Positions 34,254 to 43,785 are shown, counted from the first letter of the stretch. The stretch is 64,000 nt of DNA from Lachnospiraceae bacterium (GCA_009774215.1 VSNH01000002.1:40906-104905), one strand, 5' to 3'. Numbers and translations: made by a program. Notes: a model not told the origin generated them from the letters alone.

Positions 34254-35171
34254 ATGTACAACGGCATTATGAATGTTTATAAGGAGGCGGGTTTTACGTC
34301 ACATGACGTTGTGGCGAAGCTCCGCGGCATCTGTAAACAGAAGAAGATAGGGCATACAGGGACACTCGACCCGGACGCGGTCGGCGTGCTTCCTGTATGT
34401 TTTGGTTCGGGCACGAAACTGTGCGACATGCTGACGGATTGGGATAAAGAGTATATCGCCGTGCTCAGGCTGGGAGTGGCGACGGACACCCAGGATTTAT
34501 CGGGACAGGTGTTGTTTCACGCGGATAAGGAGACGCTTTCGGCACTGACAGAAGAGCGGGTGCGGGCGTGTGTTTTGGATTTTATCGGTGATTATGAGCA
34601 GATTCCGCCGATGTATTCGGCCCTCAAGGTGAACGGTAAGAAGCTCTATGAGCTGGCAAGGGCGGGAAAAGAGGTGGAGAGGCCTCCCCGCACGGTACAT
34701 ATTCGTGAGCTGGAGATTCTGGAAATGAACATTCCTACGGTCAGGTTCCGGGCAGTCTGCTCGAAGGGCACATACATTCGGACGCTCTGCCACGATATCG
34801 GAGAAAAACTTGGCTGCGGCGGCGCGATGGAAGCTCTGACGCGAAGCAGGGTGGGAATATTCAGAATTGAGAATGCGCTGCGGCTTTCGGAGATCGAAAA
34901 GCTGCGGGATGAAGATAAAATATCTGACGTTATTATTCCGCCTGACGCTGTTTTCGGAGACTGCAGGGGAGTGACGGTGATGTCTGCGGCGTGCAGGCTC
35001 CTGGAGAACGGGAACAAAATCCCCGCCGCAATGTTTGCGGCGCGCGATTTGCCGCGGGACAAAGAACGGCTGCGGATGTACGACGAGGCCGGGCGGTTTT
35101 ACGGTATTTACGAGTACCATGCAGGCGCGGGGGAAGCGCGTCCTGTGAAAATGTTCTTGGCAGATAAATAA
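34254..35171 (+). CDS. truB: tRNA pseudouridine(55) synthase
   Basis: 305 residues with the catalytic segment KKIGHTGTLDPDAVGVLPVC (catalytic Asp), EKEYIAVLRLG-type motif and RPPRTVHIR region, plus a C-terminal PUA-like tail. It makes pseudouridine 55 in the tRNA T-loop. Start ATG 34254 follows AGGAAG, 73 bases after nrnA. Confidence 0.95.
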   Translation: MYNGIMNVYKEAGFTSHDVVAKLRGICKQKKIGHTGTLDPDAVGVLPVCFGSGTKLCDMLTDWDKEYIAVLRLGVATDTQDLSGQVLFHADKETLSALTEERVRACVLDFIGDYEQIPPMYSALKVNGKKLYELARAGKEVERPPRTVHIRELEILEMNIPTVRFRAVCSKGTYIRTLCHDIGEKLGCGGAMEALTRSRVGIFRIENALRLSEIEKLRDEDKISDVIIPPDAVFGDCRGVTVMSAACRLLENGNKIPAAMFAARDLPRDKERLRMYDEAGRFYGIYEYHAGAGEARPVKMFLADK

Positions 35172-35285
35172 TATCATGCGTTATCAGAATCATTTCAGGA
35201 GAACATACAGTAATTGCGGGAGAGAGCAGGGCATGACGCGACAGAGGCAGAAGCCGGTTAGAGAGACAGAAGTGGGACGGACGGT

Positions 35286-36197
35286 ATGCGAATTGTAGAA
35301 AACACAACAGAATTTCAGCTGGAAAATAAAAGCGCCGTGGCGCTTGGGAAGTTTGACGGGATTCATCTGGGCCACCGCCGGCTCCTTGAACGGGTATTGG
35401 AGCAGAAAAAACGGGGGCTTTTGACGGTGGTGTTTACATTCGATACCTCGGCGGCGTCCTTTTTCGGCGGAGAGACGAAGGAACTGTCTACCAGAGAGGA
35501 AAAAAGAGAGATGTTTTCCAGGCTGGGCATCGATGTATTGATTGAGTTTCCGCTAAACCGGGAGACGGCGGCCACGAAGCCTGCGGATTTCGTGACCCGT
35601 TATCTGGACGGGCAGATGCGGACGGCTTATCTGTGCGCGGGGCCGGATATTTCCTTTGGGAAAGGCGGCGCGGGGAACTACGCGCTTCTGGCGGAGTATG
35701 CCGGAACCTGCGGGTATCAGGTGGAGCTGATCGACAAGGTACGTGTGGACGGGGAGGAGGTCAGTTCCACCAGAGTGCGGCAGGCGGTTCGGGCAGGTGA
35801 GATGGAGACGGTTTCCGCCATGCTGGGCGCGCCCTACTGTGTGAGCGGGAAGGTGGTTCACGGCAGACAGCTCGGGCGGAAACTCGGTATGCCCACGGCG
35901 AACCTTTTGCCGGACATAAGAAAGCTTCTGCCTCCAAACGGCGTTTACTATTCCCGGGCAAGACTCGGGGATAAGACATACCGGGGGATATCTAACGTGG
36001 GATACAAGCCTACCGTTTCGGCGGAGCGGATCCTGGGGGTGGAAACTTATCTCTATGATTTTGCGGGAGAGGTCTACGACAGAGATATGACGGTGGAGCT
36101 TCTGGCATTTCGCAGAAAGGAGCGGGCGTTTGCGGATGTGGAGGCGCTGCGCCGACAGATCGAGGCTGATGTGGAGGCAGGGAGAAAATTCCCGTAG
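35286..36197 (+). CDS. ribF: Bifunctional riboflavin kinase/FAD synthetase
   Basis: 303 residues. The N-terminal nucleotidyltransferase has ALGKFDGIHLGHRRLL and SSTRVRQAV; the C-terminal kinase has GRKLGMPTANL and NGVYYSRARL. It converts riboflavin to FMN and FAD. Last gene of the rimP operon. Confidence 0.95.
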   Translation: MRIVENTTEFQLENKSAVALGKFDGIHLGHRRLLERVLEQKKRGLLTVVFTFDTSAASFFGGETKELSTREEKREMFSRLGIDVLIEFPLNRETAATKPADFVTRYLDGQMRTAYLCAGPDISFGKGGAGNYALLAEYAGTCGYQVELIDKVRVDGEEVSSTRVRQAVRAGEMETVSAMLGAPYCVSGKVVHGRQLGRKLGMPTANLLPDIRKLLPPNGVYYSRARLGDKTYRGISNVGYKPTVSAERILGVETYLYDFAGEVYDRDMTVELLAFRRKERAFADVEALRRQIEADVEAGRKFP

Positions 36198-36231
36198 GCG
36201 TATTTCAAAAGTCTTTTTTTGTCGTAAGGGG

Positions 36232-36260
36232 TTGTAAGAGGTTTTTTTTTTCGATACAAT
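36232..36260 (+). promoter_or_regulatory. Promoter of the Na/Pi transporter gene
   Basis: TTGTAA (36232-36237), 17 bp including a run of ten T, TACAAT (36255-36260). Confidence 0.6.
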
Positions 36261-36316
36261 AGAGAAGTGTAGCTTTTCAATGGGGAAAAGAACAAAGGAA
36301 GGATATCTGAACCAAG

Positions 36317-37951
36317 ATGAATCTATCTATCATACTTTCCATGGCGGGCGGCCTTGGGCTGTTCCTGTATGGTATGCGCATTATGAGCGACAGCATCGAG
36401 AAGGTTGCGGGCGCCAAGCTGAGAGGGATATTGGAGCGGTTGACGACCAACCGTTTTACGGCGATTTTAGTGGGTGTGTTCTTTACGGCAGTGATCCAGT
36501 CCTCGTCGGCCTGTACAGTCATGGTGGTCAGTTTTGTAAATTCCGGTCTGATGACGCTGACACAGGCTGCGGGCGTGATCTTCGGCGCGAACATCGGTAC
36601 GACGGTAACCGCGCTCCTTGTTTCCTTTAAATTAGAGAAGGCGGCTCCCGTGATTCTGCTTGTGGGCGTGCTCATTATTATGTTTGTGAAGAAGCAGAAG
36701 GTTTCCCGGTGGGGAGAGGTGATTATCGGCTTCGGCGTTCTTTTTATGGGACTCAGTACCATGTCGGGCGCCATGACGGGCATGAAGGATTCGCCTGCGG
36801 TTTTACATATGTTTGCTTCGCTGCAGTCCCCGTTTCTGGCGGTTCTTCTGGGGACAGTATTGACGGCAGTGATTCAGAGCTCTTCCGTGACGGTCAGTAT
36901 CATGGTGCTTCTGGCCAATCAGGGGCTGATGAGCATGGATATCGGCATGTTCATTATTCTCGGCTGTAATATCGGCGCCTGTACCTCCGCGCTGCTGGCT
37001 TCCCTGAGCGGTAAGAAGGACGCAAAGAGGGCGGCGGCGATCCACCTGGTCTTCAATGTGATCGGCACGATCATAGTTTACATCATATTTATGCTGGCAG
37101 TGAATCAGATTGTCGGCGGTCTGTCGGTTCTTGCTCACGGCGATCCGGGCAGAATGGTTGCATACGCCCATATATTGATTAAAGTATTCCAGGTTATTAT
37201 TATGATGCCTTTTATCAGGCAGATTGTGAAGCTGACCTATCTGCTTGTGCCCGGAGACGACAAGAAGATCGGCTACCGGGACAGCTACCAGCTTAAGTAC
37301 ATCGGCGAAAAGGTAGTCTTGAACCCTGCCACGGCTGTGGTGGAGGTGATCAAGGAGCTTGATCGCATGGGATCCCTTGCGGATGAAAATTTAAACCGCG
37401 CCATGAATGCGCTGATTACGCTTGACCGTGAGGAGATCGACGAGGTCTATGAGGTGGAGAAGAACATCGACTTCTTAAGCCATGCCATTACCAACTATCT
37501 GGTGAAGATTAACCAGACAACCCTGCCGATCGAAGACTTGAAGAGCATCGGCGCGCTGTTCCACGTGGTGAACGACATCGAGCGGATCGGCGACCATGCG
37601 GAGAACATTGCGGATGCGGCGGTGCAGAGAGAGAAGACCGGCGTCGGCTTCTCCAAGGCAGCGCAGCGGGAGCTGGGCGAAATGATGAATATGGTCAATA
37701 CGCTTCTGCGCTTCTCCTTTGAAATGTTCGTCAAGAGCACGGAGGAGCATGAGGAAGATATCAGGAATCTGGAGGAGGCCATAGACGAAAAGGAAAAGGA
37801 GCTGCAGCAGCGTCATATCGAGCGGCTTTCCAACAATGAGTGCACGCCTGAGGCGGGCGCCATGTTCTCGGATATTGTGTCGGGACTTGAGAGAGTGGCG
37901 GATCATGCCACAAATATTGCTTTTGCAAACAGCTACTTTGAGCCGAATTAG
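36317..37951 (+). CDS. Na/Pi cotransporter family protein with PhoU-like C-terminus
   Basis: 544 residues. Two inverted NptA/PiT-II repeats with the QSSSACTVM and QSSSVTVSIM signatures and GANIGTTVTALL / GCNIGACTSALL; about eight transmembrane segments to residue 310. The C-terminal 200 residues form a helical PhoU-like domain (IGDHAENIAD and VADHATNIA repeats). Likely sodium-driven phosphate uptake or export. The ribosome site is distant (AAAGGAAGG about 15 bases upstream of ATG 36317), which may mean weak initiation. Confidence 0.9.
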   Translation: MNLSIILSMAGGLGLFLYGMRIMSDSIEKVAGAKLRGILERLTTNRFTAILVGVFFTAVIQSSSACTVMVVSFVNSGLMTLTQAAGVIFGANIGTTVTALLVSFKLEKAAPVILLVGVLIIMFVKKQKVSRWGEVIIGFGVLFMGLSTMSGAMTGMKDSPAVLHMFASLQSPFLAVLLGTVLTAVIQSSSVTVSIMVLLANQGLMSMDIGMFIILGCNIGACTSALLASLSGKKDAKRAAAIHLVFNVIGTIIVYIIFMLAVNQIVGGLSVLAHGDPGRMVAYAHILIKVFQVIIMMPFIRQIVKLTYLLVPGDDKKIGYRDSYQLKYIGEKVVLNPATAVVEVIKELDRMGSLADENLNRAMNALITLDREEIDEVYEVEKNIDFLSHAITNYLVKINQTTLPIEDLKSIGALFHVVNDIERIGDHAENIADAAVQREKTGVGFSKAAQRELGEMMNMVNTLLRFSFEMFVKSTEEHEEDIRNLEEAIDEKEKELQQRHIERLSNNECTPEAGAMFSDIVSGLERVADHATNIAFANSYFEPN

Positions 37952-37962
37952 ATGCCCGATGC

Positions 37963-37991
37963 TTGACAGAGAGGAGTGTGATTGTTATAAT
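37963..37991 (+). promoter_or_regulatory. Consensus promoter of the NlpC/P60 gene
   Basis: TTGACA (37963-37968), 17 bp, TATAAT (37986-37991). It matches both hexamers perfectly, so strong expression is expected. Confidence 0.8.
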
Positions 37992-38056
37992 AACCCCGTA
38001 ATTGTTACAGAAATGTTACAGAAAAGCTGCATACGGGGAAAAGGAAACGGCTTTAC

Positions 38057-39211
38057 ATGAATAGAAAGAAAAAAATTTTAATAATAACGGGTGTCACCTT
38101 ATTGCTGACTTCATTTGCGGTACAAGCTTCCATGCCTGTGCCTGATCTTTTGCCGATCGGGCAGTTGAAACTGAATATGGAAGCAGTGGAGAAGGATTCG
38201 CAGGAGGAAGGACAGGTCAGCGGTAACAGCGCAGTGGAGAGTGTTTCTGAAAACGATATGGAGACGGCGCAGGATGTGCTGGACGGGGAAGCTATCGGGT
38301 GGGGCGAGATCATGATCTCCGACAAGACGGCGGAGGATTATGAGCTTGCTTACGAGCGGGCCAAGAACGCCAACTGGGGCTACACAAATCTGGGAATTGC
38401 GGATGTCAGCGATAACCTGAATATCCGCGCCATCGCCGCGGAGGATGGCAGGCTTGTGGGGAAACTGCCCAGAAACGCGGCCTGTGAGGTGATTGATACG
38501 GACGATACCTGGGCGCATATCAAATCCGGAAGCGTGGAGGGGTATGTGAGTCTGGATTATCTCTTGACAGGAGTCCTCGCCAAATTTAAGGCGGAGGAGC
38601 TGGCGGTTACCGTTGCGAAGGTGAACACGGACAGTTTGAAGGTTCGGGCGGAAGCGAACACGGAGTCGGAGGTAATTACGCTGGTTGCCATGGGTGAGGA
38701 GCTTGAGGTGGCGGCCGTGGAAGGCGACTGGGTCAAGGTGCTTCTGGACAATGACGAGGTCTATGTCTCCGCGGAGTACGTGGAGGTCAGCGCGGAGCTC
38801 GGCACGGCGGTTACGATGACGGAGCTGCTTTATGGGCAGGGTGTCTCCGATGTGCGGGTGGATGTCTGCCAGTATGCCAAGGAATTTATCGGCAATCCTT
38901 ATGTGTGGGGCGGTACCAGTCTGACAAAGGGGACGGACTGTTCCGGCTTTGTGATGAGGGTCTTTCAGAAGTACGGTGTGAAGCTGCCGCGGAATTCCAG
39001 GGCGCAGGCAAACTGTGGCACCACCATCAAGGTGTCGGAGGCGAAGCCGGGTGACCTGATCTTCTACGCAAAGGGCAAGACCATCAACCATGTGGCGATT
39101 TATATCGGAAACGGGCAGGTAGTCCACGCCAGCAGTCCCAAGACGGGCATTAAGATTTCCAACGTGTCCTACCGCACGCCTTTTAAGGCGGTGCGGATCC
39201 TGTACGATTGA
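38057..39211 (+). CDS. Secreted SH3-NlpC/P60 cell-wall hydrolase
   Basis: 384 residues. Signal peptide (hydrophobic core about 8-22, cut near VQA-S), a Ser/Glu-rich spacer, two bacterial SH3 domains (about 110-170 and 185-245), and a C-terminal NlpC/P60 peptidase. The catalytic Cys is in GTDCSGFVMR and the His residues in INHVAIYIG and VVHASS. It cuts peptidoglycan stem peptides. It is followed by a small membrane protein gene. Confidence 0.92.
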   Translation: MNRKKKILIITGVTLLLTSFAVQASMPVPDLLPIGQLKLNMEAVEKDSQEEGQVSGNSAVESVSENDMETAQDVLDGEAIGWGEIMISDKTAEDYELAYERAKNANWGYTNLGIADVSDNLNIRAIAAEDGRLVGKLPRNAACEVIDTDDTWAHIKSGSVEGYVSLDYLLTGVLAKFKAEELAVTVAKVNTDSLKVRAEANTESEVITLVAMGEELEVAAVEGDWVKVLLDNDEVYVSAEYVEVSAELGTAVTMTELLYGQGVSDVRVDVCQYAKEFIGNPYVWGGTSLTKGTDCSGFVMRVFQKYGVKLPRNSRAQANCGTTIKVSEAKPGDLIFYAKGKTINHVAIYIGNGQVVHASSPKTGIKISNVSYRTPFKAVRILYD

Positions 39212-39237
39212 AGCGGCGCGGGGAAACAGAGGAAAAG

Positions 39238-39639
39238 ATGGAAAAACGGATTTTAACATATCGAAAATATATGGATGAGCTGCTTTTGCGGGAGGACGTT
39301 GATTGGGAGCGGATTCGGGAGGAGCATCTTGTACAGGTGGGCTTTTTTCAGCACGAGCGGCTGATTCATCTGATCGTCACGGTGATTTTTGCCCTGTTTG
39401 CCGTGCTGTCCGTTGGGATGGCGTTTCTGCTGATGGCATGGGGAACGGAGGGCGCAGAAAGCTGGTTTTTGGTGGTGGCGGCGTTTCTGGCGCTTCTGAT
39501 TCCTTATGTACGTCATTACTATATATTGGAAAACGAAGTGCAGAAGATGTACGGACAGTACGATGTAATTATCGAAAAAATAAGTAAAAAGACGGGCAAA
39601 ACGGGCTTTACAATGAAAGAACACTGTGGTAGAATATGA
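39238..39639 (+). CDS. Small two-helix membrane protein, unknown function
   Basis: 133 residues: a charged N-terminus (EKRILTYRKYMDELLLREDVDWERIREEHL), then two hydrophobic helices (about 55-75 and 80-100) and a Lys-rich C-terminal tail. I do not recognise a family. ATG 39238 follows AGAGGAAAAG; an in-frame TTG at 39208 overlaps the upstream stop. It is probably co-transcribed with the wall hydrolase. Confidence 0.65.
   Translation: MEKRILTYRKYMDELLLREDVDWERIREEHLVQVGFFQHERLIHLIVTVIFALFAVLSVGMAFLLMAWGTEGAESWFLVVAAFLALLIPYVRHYYILENEVQKMYGQYDVIIEKISKKTGKTGFTMKEHCGRI
39607..39635 (+). promoter_or_regulatory. Promoter of rpsO
   Basis: TTTACA (39607-39612), 17 bp, TAGAAT (39630-39635), overlapping the end of the upstream gene. 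The roughly 95-base leader to 39737 contains GGACAC/GGTGTC and GGGG/CCCC pairings and could be an S15 autoregulatory leader; that is a guess from position. Confidence 0.6.
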
Positions 39640-39737
39640 CGGTATGGATTTCAGCCGGCACGCAGATGTGGGACACTCCGACCCCTTCTTGGTGTCAGGC
39701 GGTTGTCAGGGCAGCCCCCTGAGGGAAAGGAGAAACT

Positions 39738-40004
39738 ATGATTTCTAAGGAAAAGAAGACAGCGATTATCAAAGAGTATGCCAGATCTGAGGGCGACACC
39801 GGTTCGCCGGAGGTACAGGTAGCAGTTCTGACGGCGAGGATTCAGGAGCTGACAGAGCACTTGAAGGAGAATCCGAAGGATCACCACTCCAGAAGAGGAC
39901 TTCTGAAAATGGTAGGCCAGAGACGCGGCCTGCTCGGCTATCTGAAAGAGAAGGATATTGAGAGATATCGTGCATTGATCGAGAAGCTTGGACTTCGTAA
40001 ATAA
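39738..40004 (+). CDS. rpsO: Ribosomal protein S15
   Basis: 88 residues, full length, with DTGSPEVQVAVLTARI and the DHHSRRGLLKMVGQRRGLLGYL helix that binds 16S rRNA. Usual partner of pnp, which follows. Confidence 0.97.
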   Translation: MISKEKKTAIIKEYARSEGDTGSPEVQVAVLTARIQELTEHLKENPKDHHSRRGLLKMVGQRRGLLGYLKEKDIERYRALIEKLGLRK

Positions 40005-40015
40005 TAAGGGATGAT

Positions 40016-40060
40016 GAGCGGAGATAGGGTTGGCAGGTTCGACCCTAAATCCGCTCTTCT
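40016..40060 (+). terminator. Hairpin after rpsO
   Basis: GAGCGGA/TCCGCTC (40016-40022/40050-40056) encloses GGGT/ACCC, followed by TTCT. The U-tract is weak, so read-through to pnp is likely. Confidence 0.5.
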
Positions 40061-40073
40061 CATATAATTATAA

Positions 40074-40151
40074 CAGTTCATCCGAACCGATTGAGCGTTG
40101 CTCAATCACGAGATTCGCTTTGCAAACTCGGGCATTAGTGGGAATGAACTG
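40074..40151 (+). repeat. 48-bp dispersed repeat, copy 2, inside an outer stem
   Basis: CAGTTCATCC and GG-a-ATGAACTG close the ends (40074-40083/40141-40151). Inside are GATTGAGC-gtt-GCTCAATC and a second small hairpin. Positions 40084-40131 match copy 1 at 20296-20343. Confidence 0.7.
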
Positions 40152-40182
40152 GGAGAAAAGAAGAGAAGAAGGAGAGAAGATT

Positions 40183-42273
40183 ATGTACAAGAGTTACACC
40201 TTAGAGCTCGCCGGGCGTACCCTTCGGGTAGACATCGGCAGAGTCGGCAAACAGGCAAACGGCTGCGCTTTCATGCAGTATGGCGAGACCACCGTGTTAT
40301 CCACGGCGACGGCCTCCGATAAACCGAGGGATGGTATTGATTTCTTCCCTTGCAGCGTGGAGTATGAGGAGAAGTTTTATTCCGTAGGCAAGATACCCGG
40401 CGGCTTCAACAAGAGAGAGGGTAAGCCCTCCGAGAACGCGATTTTGACAAGCCGCGTGATCGACCGCCCTATGAGACCCTTATTCCCGAAGGATTACCGC
40501 AACGACGTTACTTTGAACAATCTGGTGATGAGCGTTGACCCGGCGTGCCGTCCGGAGCTGGTGGCGATGATCGGTACGGCGATCGCGACATGCATTTCGG
40601 ATATCCCCTTTGCGGGCCCCTGCGCGATGACGCAGATGGGCATGGTGGACGGCGAGCTGATCGTCAATCCTTCCCAGGAGCAGTGGGACAAGGGTGATCT
40701 GAAGATGACCGTGGCTTCCACCGCGGAGAAGGTGATGATGATCGAGGCGGGCGCCAATGAGGTGCCGGAGGCGAAGGTGCTGGAGGCGATCTACAAGGCG
40801 CATGAGGTAAACCAGACGCTGATCACGTTCATCAACCAGATCGTTGCAGAGGTGGGCAAGCCGAAACACACCTATGAAAGCTGCGCGGTTCCCGAGCAGA
40901 TGTTTGAGGACATGAAAAAGATCGTGACGCCCGAGGAGATGGAGACGGCTGTCTTCACCGATGAAAAGCAGGTGCGCGAGGAGAATATCAGAAATATCAC
41001 GGCAAGACTGGAGGAGGCTTTCGCGGAGAACGAAGAGTATCTGGCGGTGCTCGGCGAGGCGGTGTATCAGTATCAGAAGAAGACCGTGCGCAAGATGATT
41101 TTAAAAGACCACAAGCGTCCCGACGGCAGGGCGTTAGACCAGATTCGCCCTCTGGCGGCGGAGGTGGATATCATTCCGAGAGTGCACGGTTCCGCCATGT
41201 TCACGAGAGGGCAGACACAGATCTGCAATGTATGCACGCTGGCGCCTCTTTCGGAGATTCAGAAAGTGGACGGCTTAGACCCGAACATCACGGGCAAGAG
41301 ATATATGCACCACTATAATTTCCCGTCCTACTCCGTAGGCGAGACAAAGGTGAGCAGAGGACCGGGCAGAAGAGAGATCGGTCACGGCGCACTGGCGGAG
41401 AGAGCGTTACTGCCGGTACTTCCCTCCGAGGAGGAGTTCCCTTACGCGATCCGTACCGTGTCGGAGACCTTTGAATCCAACGGTTCTACCTCCATGGCTT
41501 CCACCTGTGCGTCCTGCATGTCCCTGATGGCTGCGGGCGTGCCGATCAAGAAGATGGTGGCGGGTATCTCCTGCGGTCTGGTAACTGGCGATACGGATGA
41601 TGATTTTGTATTGTTGACAGATATTCAGGGTCTTGAGGATTTCTTTGGCGATATGGACTTTAAGGTGACCGGTACGCATGACGGTATCACGGCGATCCAG
41701 ATGGACATCAAGATCCACGGCTTGACGAAGCCCATCGTGGAGGGTGCGATCGGCAGATGCCGCGAGGCGAGGGAGTTCATTATGGCGAACTGTATGAGTC
41801 CCGCGATCTCCGCACCCCGCAAAGAGGTTGGCCCTTACGCGCCGAAGATCATTTCCATCCAGATCGATCCTGAGAAGATCGGCGATGTGGTTGGACAGCG
41901 CGGCAAGACCATCAACGAGATCATTGCCCGCACCGGCGTGAAGATCGACATCAACGACGAGGGACAGGTTTCCGTATGCGGCACGGATCACGAAATGATG
42001 GACAAGGCTGTGGACATGATTAAGATGATTACCACGGATTTCGAGGAAGGGCAGATCTTCCAGGGCACCGTAGTGAGCATCAAGGAGTTCGGCGCATTTA
42101 TCGAGTTCGCGCCGGGCAAGGAAGGCATGGTTCACATCTCCAAGATCGCGAAGGAGAGAATCAATCGCGTGGAGGATGTGCTCACCCTTGGCGACAAGGT
42201 GACGGTGGTATGTCTCGGCAAAGATAAGATGGGCAGAATCAGCTTCTCCATGAAGGATGTGGCACAGGTCTAA
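40183..42273 (+). CDS. pnp: Polyribonucleotide nucleotidyltransferase (PNPase)
   Basis: 696 residues: two RNase PH domains (PGGFNKREGKPSENAILTSR and FPSYSVGETKVSRGPGRREIGHG, with catalytic GDTDDDF-type Asp residues), a KH domain (IDPEKIGDVVGQRGKTINEI) and an S1 domain. It degrades RNA 3' to 5'. ATG 40183 follows AAGGAGAG. Its 3' end carries two nested hairpin elements, the kind of structure that slows PNPase itself. Confidence 0.97.
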   Translation: MYKSYTLELAGRTLRVDIGRVGKQANGCAFMQYGETTVLSTATASDKPRDGIDFFPCSVEYEEKFYSVGKIPGGFNKREGKPSENAILTSRVIDRPMRPLFPKDYRNDVTLNNLVMSVDPACRPELVAMIGTAIATCISDIPFAGPCAMTQMGMVDGELIVNPSQEQWDKGDLKMTVASTAEKVMMIEAGANEVPEAKVLEAIYKAHEVNQTLITFINQIVAEVGKPKHTYESCAVPEQMFEDMKKIVTPEEMETAVFTDEKQVREENIRNITARLEEAFAENEEYLAVLGEAVYQYQKKTVRKMILKDHKRPDGRALDQIRPLAAEVDIIPRVHGSAMFTRGQTQICNVCTLAPLSEIQKVDGLDPNITGKRYMHHYNFPSYSVGETKVSRGPGRREIGHGALAERALLPVLPSEEEFPYAIRTVSETFESNGSTSMASTCASCMSLMAAGVPIKKMVAGISCGLVTGDTDDDFVLLTDIQGLEDFFGDMDFKVTGTHDGITAIQMDIKIHGLTKPIVEGAIGRCREAREFIMANCMSPAISAPRKEVGPYAPKIISIQIDPEKIGDVVGQRGKTINEIIARTGVKIDINDEGQVSVCGTDHEMMDKAVDMIKMITTDFEEGQIFQGTVVSIKEFGAFIEFAPGKEGMVHISKIAKERINRVEDVLTLGDKVTVVCLGKDKMGRISFSMKDVAQV

Positions 42274-42275
42274 CA

Positions 42276-42349
42276 ACGTAAGAAGTGCTTCTAAAGACGT
42301 CCCGCCATTGGACGGAACGCCAAGAAGCACGAAGTCTTACGTGGGAGAA
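42276..42349 (+). repeat. Modular 3' hairpin element after pnp, interrupted copy
   Basis: Outer stem ACGTAAGA/TCTTACGT and GTGCTTCT/AGAAGCAC (42276-42292 with 42323-42342), inner CGTCC/GGACG. The expected 3' hairpin begins GGGAGAA at 42343 and is then broken by the next copy; ATGGCATTCTCC at 42469-42480 looks like its missing right arm. Confidence 0.75.
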
Positions 42350-42446
42350 GCGTGCGAAAAGAAGTTCTAATGCTTGCAGCAAAGGCTGCTTCGCAAAGAA
42401 CTTCGATGTTTCGCACCAGAGAATGTCCAAAAGGCGGGCATTCTCC
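42350..42446 (+). repeat. Modular 3' hairpin element nested inside the previous copy
   Basis: Outer stem GTGCGAAA/TTTCGCAC and GAAGTTCT/AGAACTTC (42352-42368 with 42397-42416), inner GCAGC/GCTGC, 3' hairpin GAGAATG/CATTCTC (42419-42445). It is close in sequence to the copy at 52553-52646. Confidence 0.8.
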
Positions 42447-42503
42447 GCATGGATTGAGAGTCTTAGAAATGGCATTCTCCATATAAAATGAAGGTAGGAA
42501 AGT

Positions 42504-43265
42504 ATGAATAATTCGGGCGTAGTTGCACGCACGAATGATAAGGATGGCGGGAGATATTACACGAAACGCCATTTGGAAGAACTGGTAAAGCTGCAGACCA
42601 GCGTGCTGCGGACACAGGCGCTGGAGCTGCGGCGTATGAATGAACGCATTCTGGAAACTTTGAGCAATGTGGTGGAGTTCCGCAATCTGGAGTCCGGCGA
42701 CCATGTGAAGCGGGTGAAGGATTTCACGAGAATCCTTGCGGGGTATCTGGCGAAAGGGTGCCCGGAATATCAACTGGATAGGGAAGCCGTCGATGTGATT
42801 ACAGCGGCGGCTGCTTTGCATGATGTAGGAAAAATTGCGATCCCGGATTCCATCCTGTTAAAGCCCGGAAAGCTCACCGCGCAGGAATTTGAGGTGATGA
42901 AGACACATACAACAAAGGGGTGTGAAATCATCGCCATGCTGGGAGATATACAGGAAGGGGAGTACGGCAGGACAAGTTATGAAATCTGTCGGTATCATCA
43001 CGAGCGGTATGATGGGAGAGGATATCCGGAAGGATTGAAAGAGGAAGAGATTCCCGTTGCCGCGCAGATCGTTTCGCTTGCAGATGTCTATGACGCGCTG
43101 GTCAGCGAGCGCTGCTATAAAAGCGCGTACACGCCTGCGGAGGCGTACGACATGATTATGCGGGGAGAGTGCGGTCAGTTTTCCCCCAAGCTCCTGTTAT
43201 GTCTGGATCAGGCAAGAGAAGAGCTTGAGGAGAAAGCAGGGGGCAGCGGGGTTCTTACCATGTAG
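42504..43265 (+). CDS. HD-GYP domain phosphodiesterase
   Basis: 253 residues. A coiled-coil-like N-terminus (about 20-60) leads into an HD-GYP domain: ESGDHVKRV, LHDVGKIAIPD, THTTKGCEI and HHERYDGRGYPEGL. Such domains hydrolyse cyclic di-GMP or related dinucleotides. No receiver or sensor domain is present, so control may come from a partner. It ends convergently with pyrI, overlapping it by 11 bases. Confidence 0.88.
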   Translation: MNNSGVVARTNDKDGGRYYTKRHLEELVKLQTSVLRTQALELRRMNERILETLSNVVEFRNLESGDHVKRVKDFTRILAGYLAKGCPEYQLDREAVDVITAAAALHDVGKIAIPDSILLKPGKLTAQEFEVMKTHTTKGCEIIAMLGDIQEGEYGRTSYEICRYHHERYDGRGYPEGLKEEEIPVAAQIVSLADVYDALVSERCYKSAYTPAEAYDMIMRGECGQFSPKLLLCLDQAREELEEKAGGSGVLTM

Positions 43266-43692
43266 AGGAATTGCCCGCCTTTTCTTCGCAGTATTTACAG
43301 CGGTATATTTCCTTTTCTTCATCGGCCAGCACGAAGATATGCGGCAGCTCCTGCTCGATGGAAGTGATACAGCGGGGGTTTCTGCATTTCAGTACGTTGT
43401 GAATTTCGCGGGGGAGCACAAGTTCTTTCTTATCAACAATTTCTCCGTCCTTGATGACGTTGACGGTAATATTGTGATCGATTACGGCGAGGATATCCAG
43501 GTTCAGTGTGTCGATATCGCACTCTACTTTCAGGATATCCTTTTTTCTCATCTTATTGCTGCGGGCGTTCTTGATGATCGCTACCGTGCAGTCCAGCTTG
43601 TCCAGTTTCAGATGATGATAGATTTCAAGGCTTTTGCCTGCTTCAATATGATCGAGAACGAAGCCTTCCTCAATTTTTCCTACATTTAACAT
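43255..43692 (-). CDS. pyrI: Aspartate carbamoyltransferase regulatory chain
   Basis: 145 residues: an N-terminal nucleotide-binding allosteric domain (KIEEGFVLDHIEAGKSLEIYHHL) and a C-terminal zinc domain with four Cys (CRNPRC and CKYC). It makes ATCase sensitive to CTP/ATP. ATG 43692 follows AAGGT; an in-frame ATG at 43752 gives an atypical extension. It follows pyrB in the same direction after 93 bases. Confidence 0.92.
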   Translation of the reverse strand: MLNVGKIEEGFVLDHIEAGKSLEIYHHLKLDKLDCTVAIIKNARSNKMRKKDILKVECDIDTLNLDILAVIDHNITVNVIKDGEIVDKKELVLPREIHNVLKCRNPRCITSIEQELPHIFVLADEEKEIYRCKYCEEKAGNSSTW

Positions 43693-43785
43693 ATGGCGAT
43701 ACCTTCTTTCTTTCATGATATAAGAGCCGGCGACAGTCAAAATTGCTTCCATCGGATTGGTTTAATAACGATTGTTTTTATTAAT

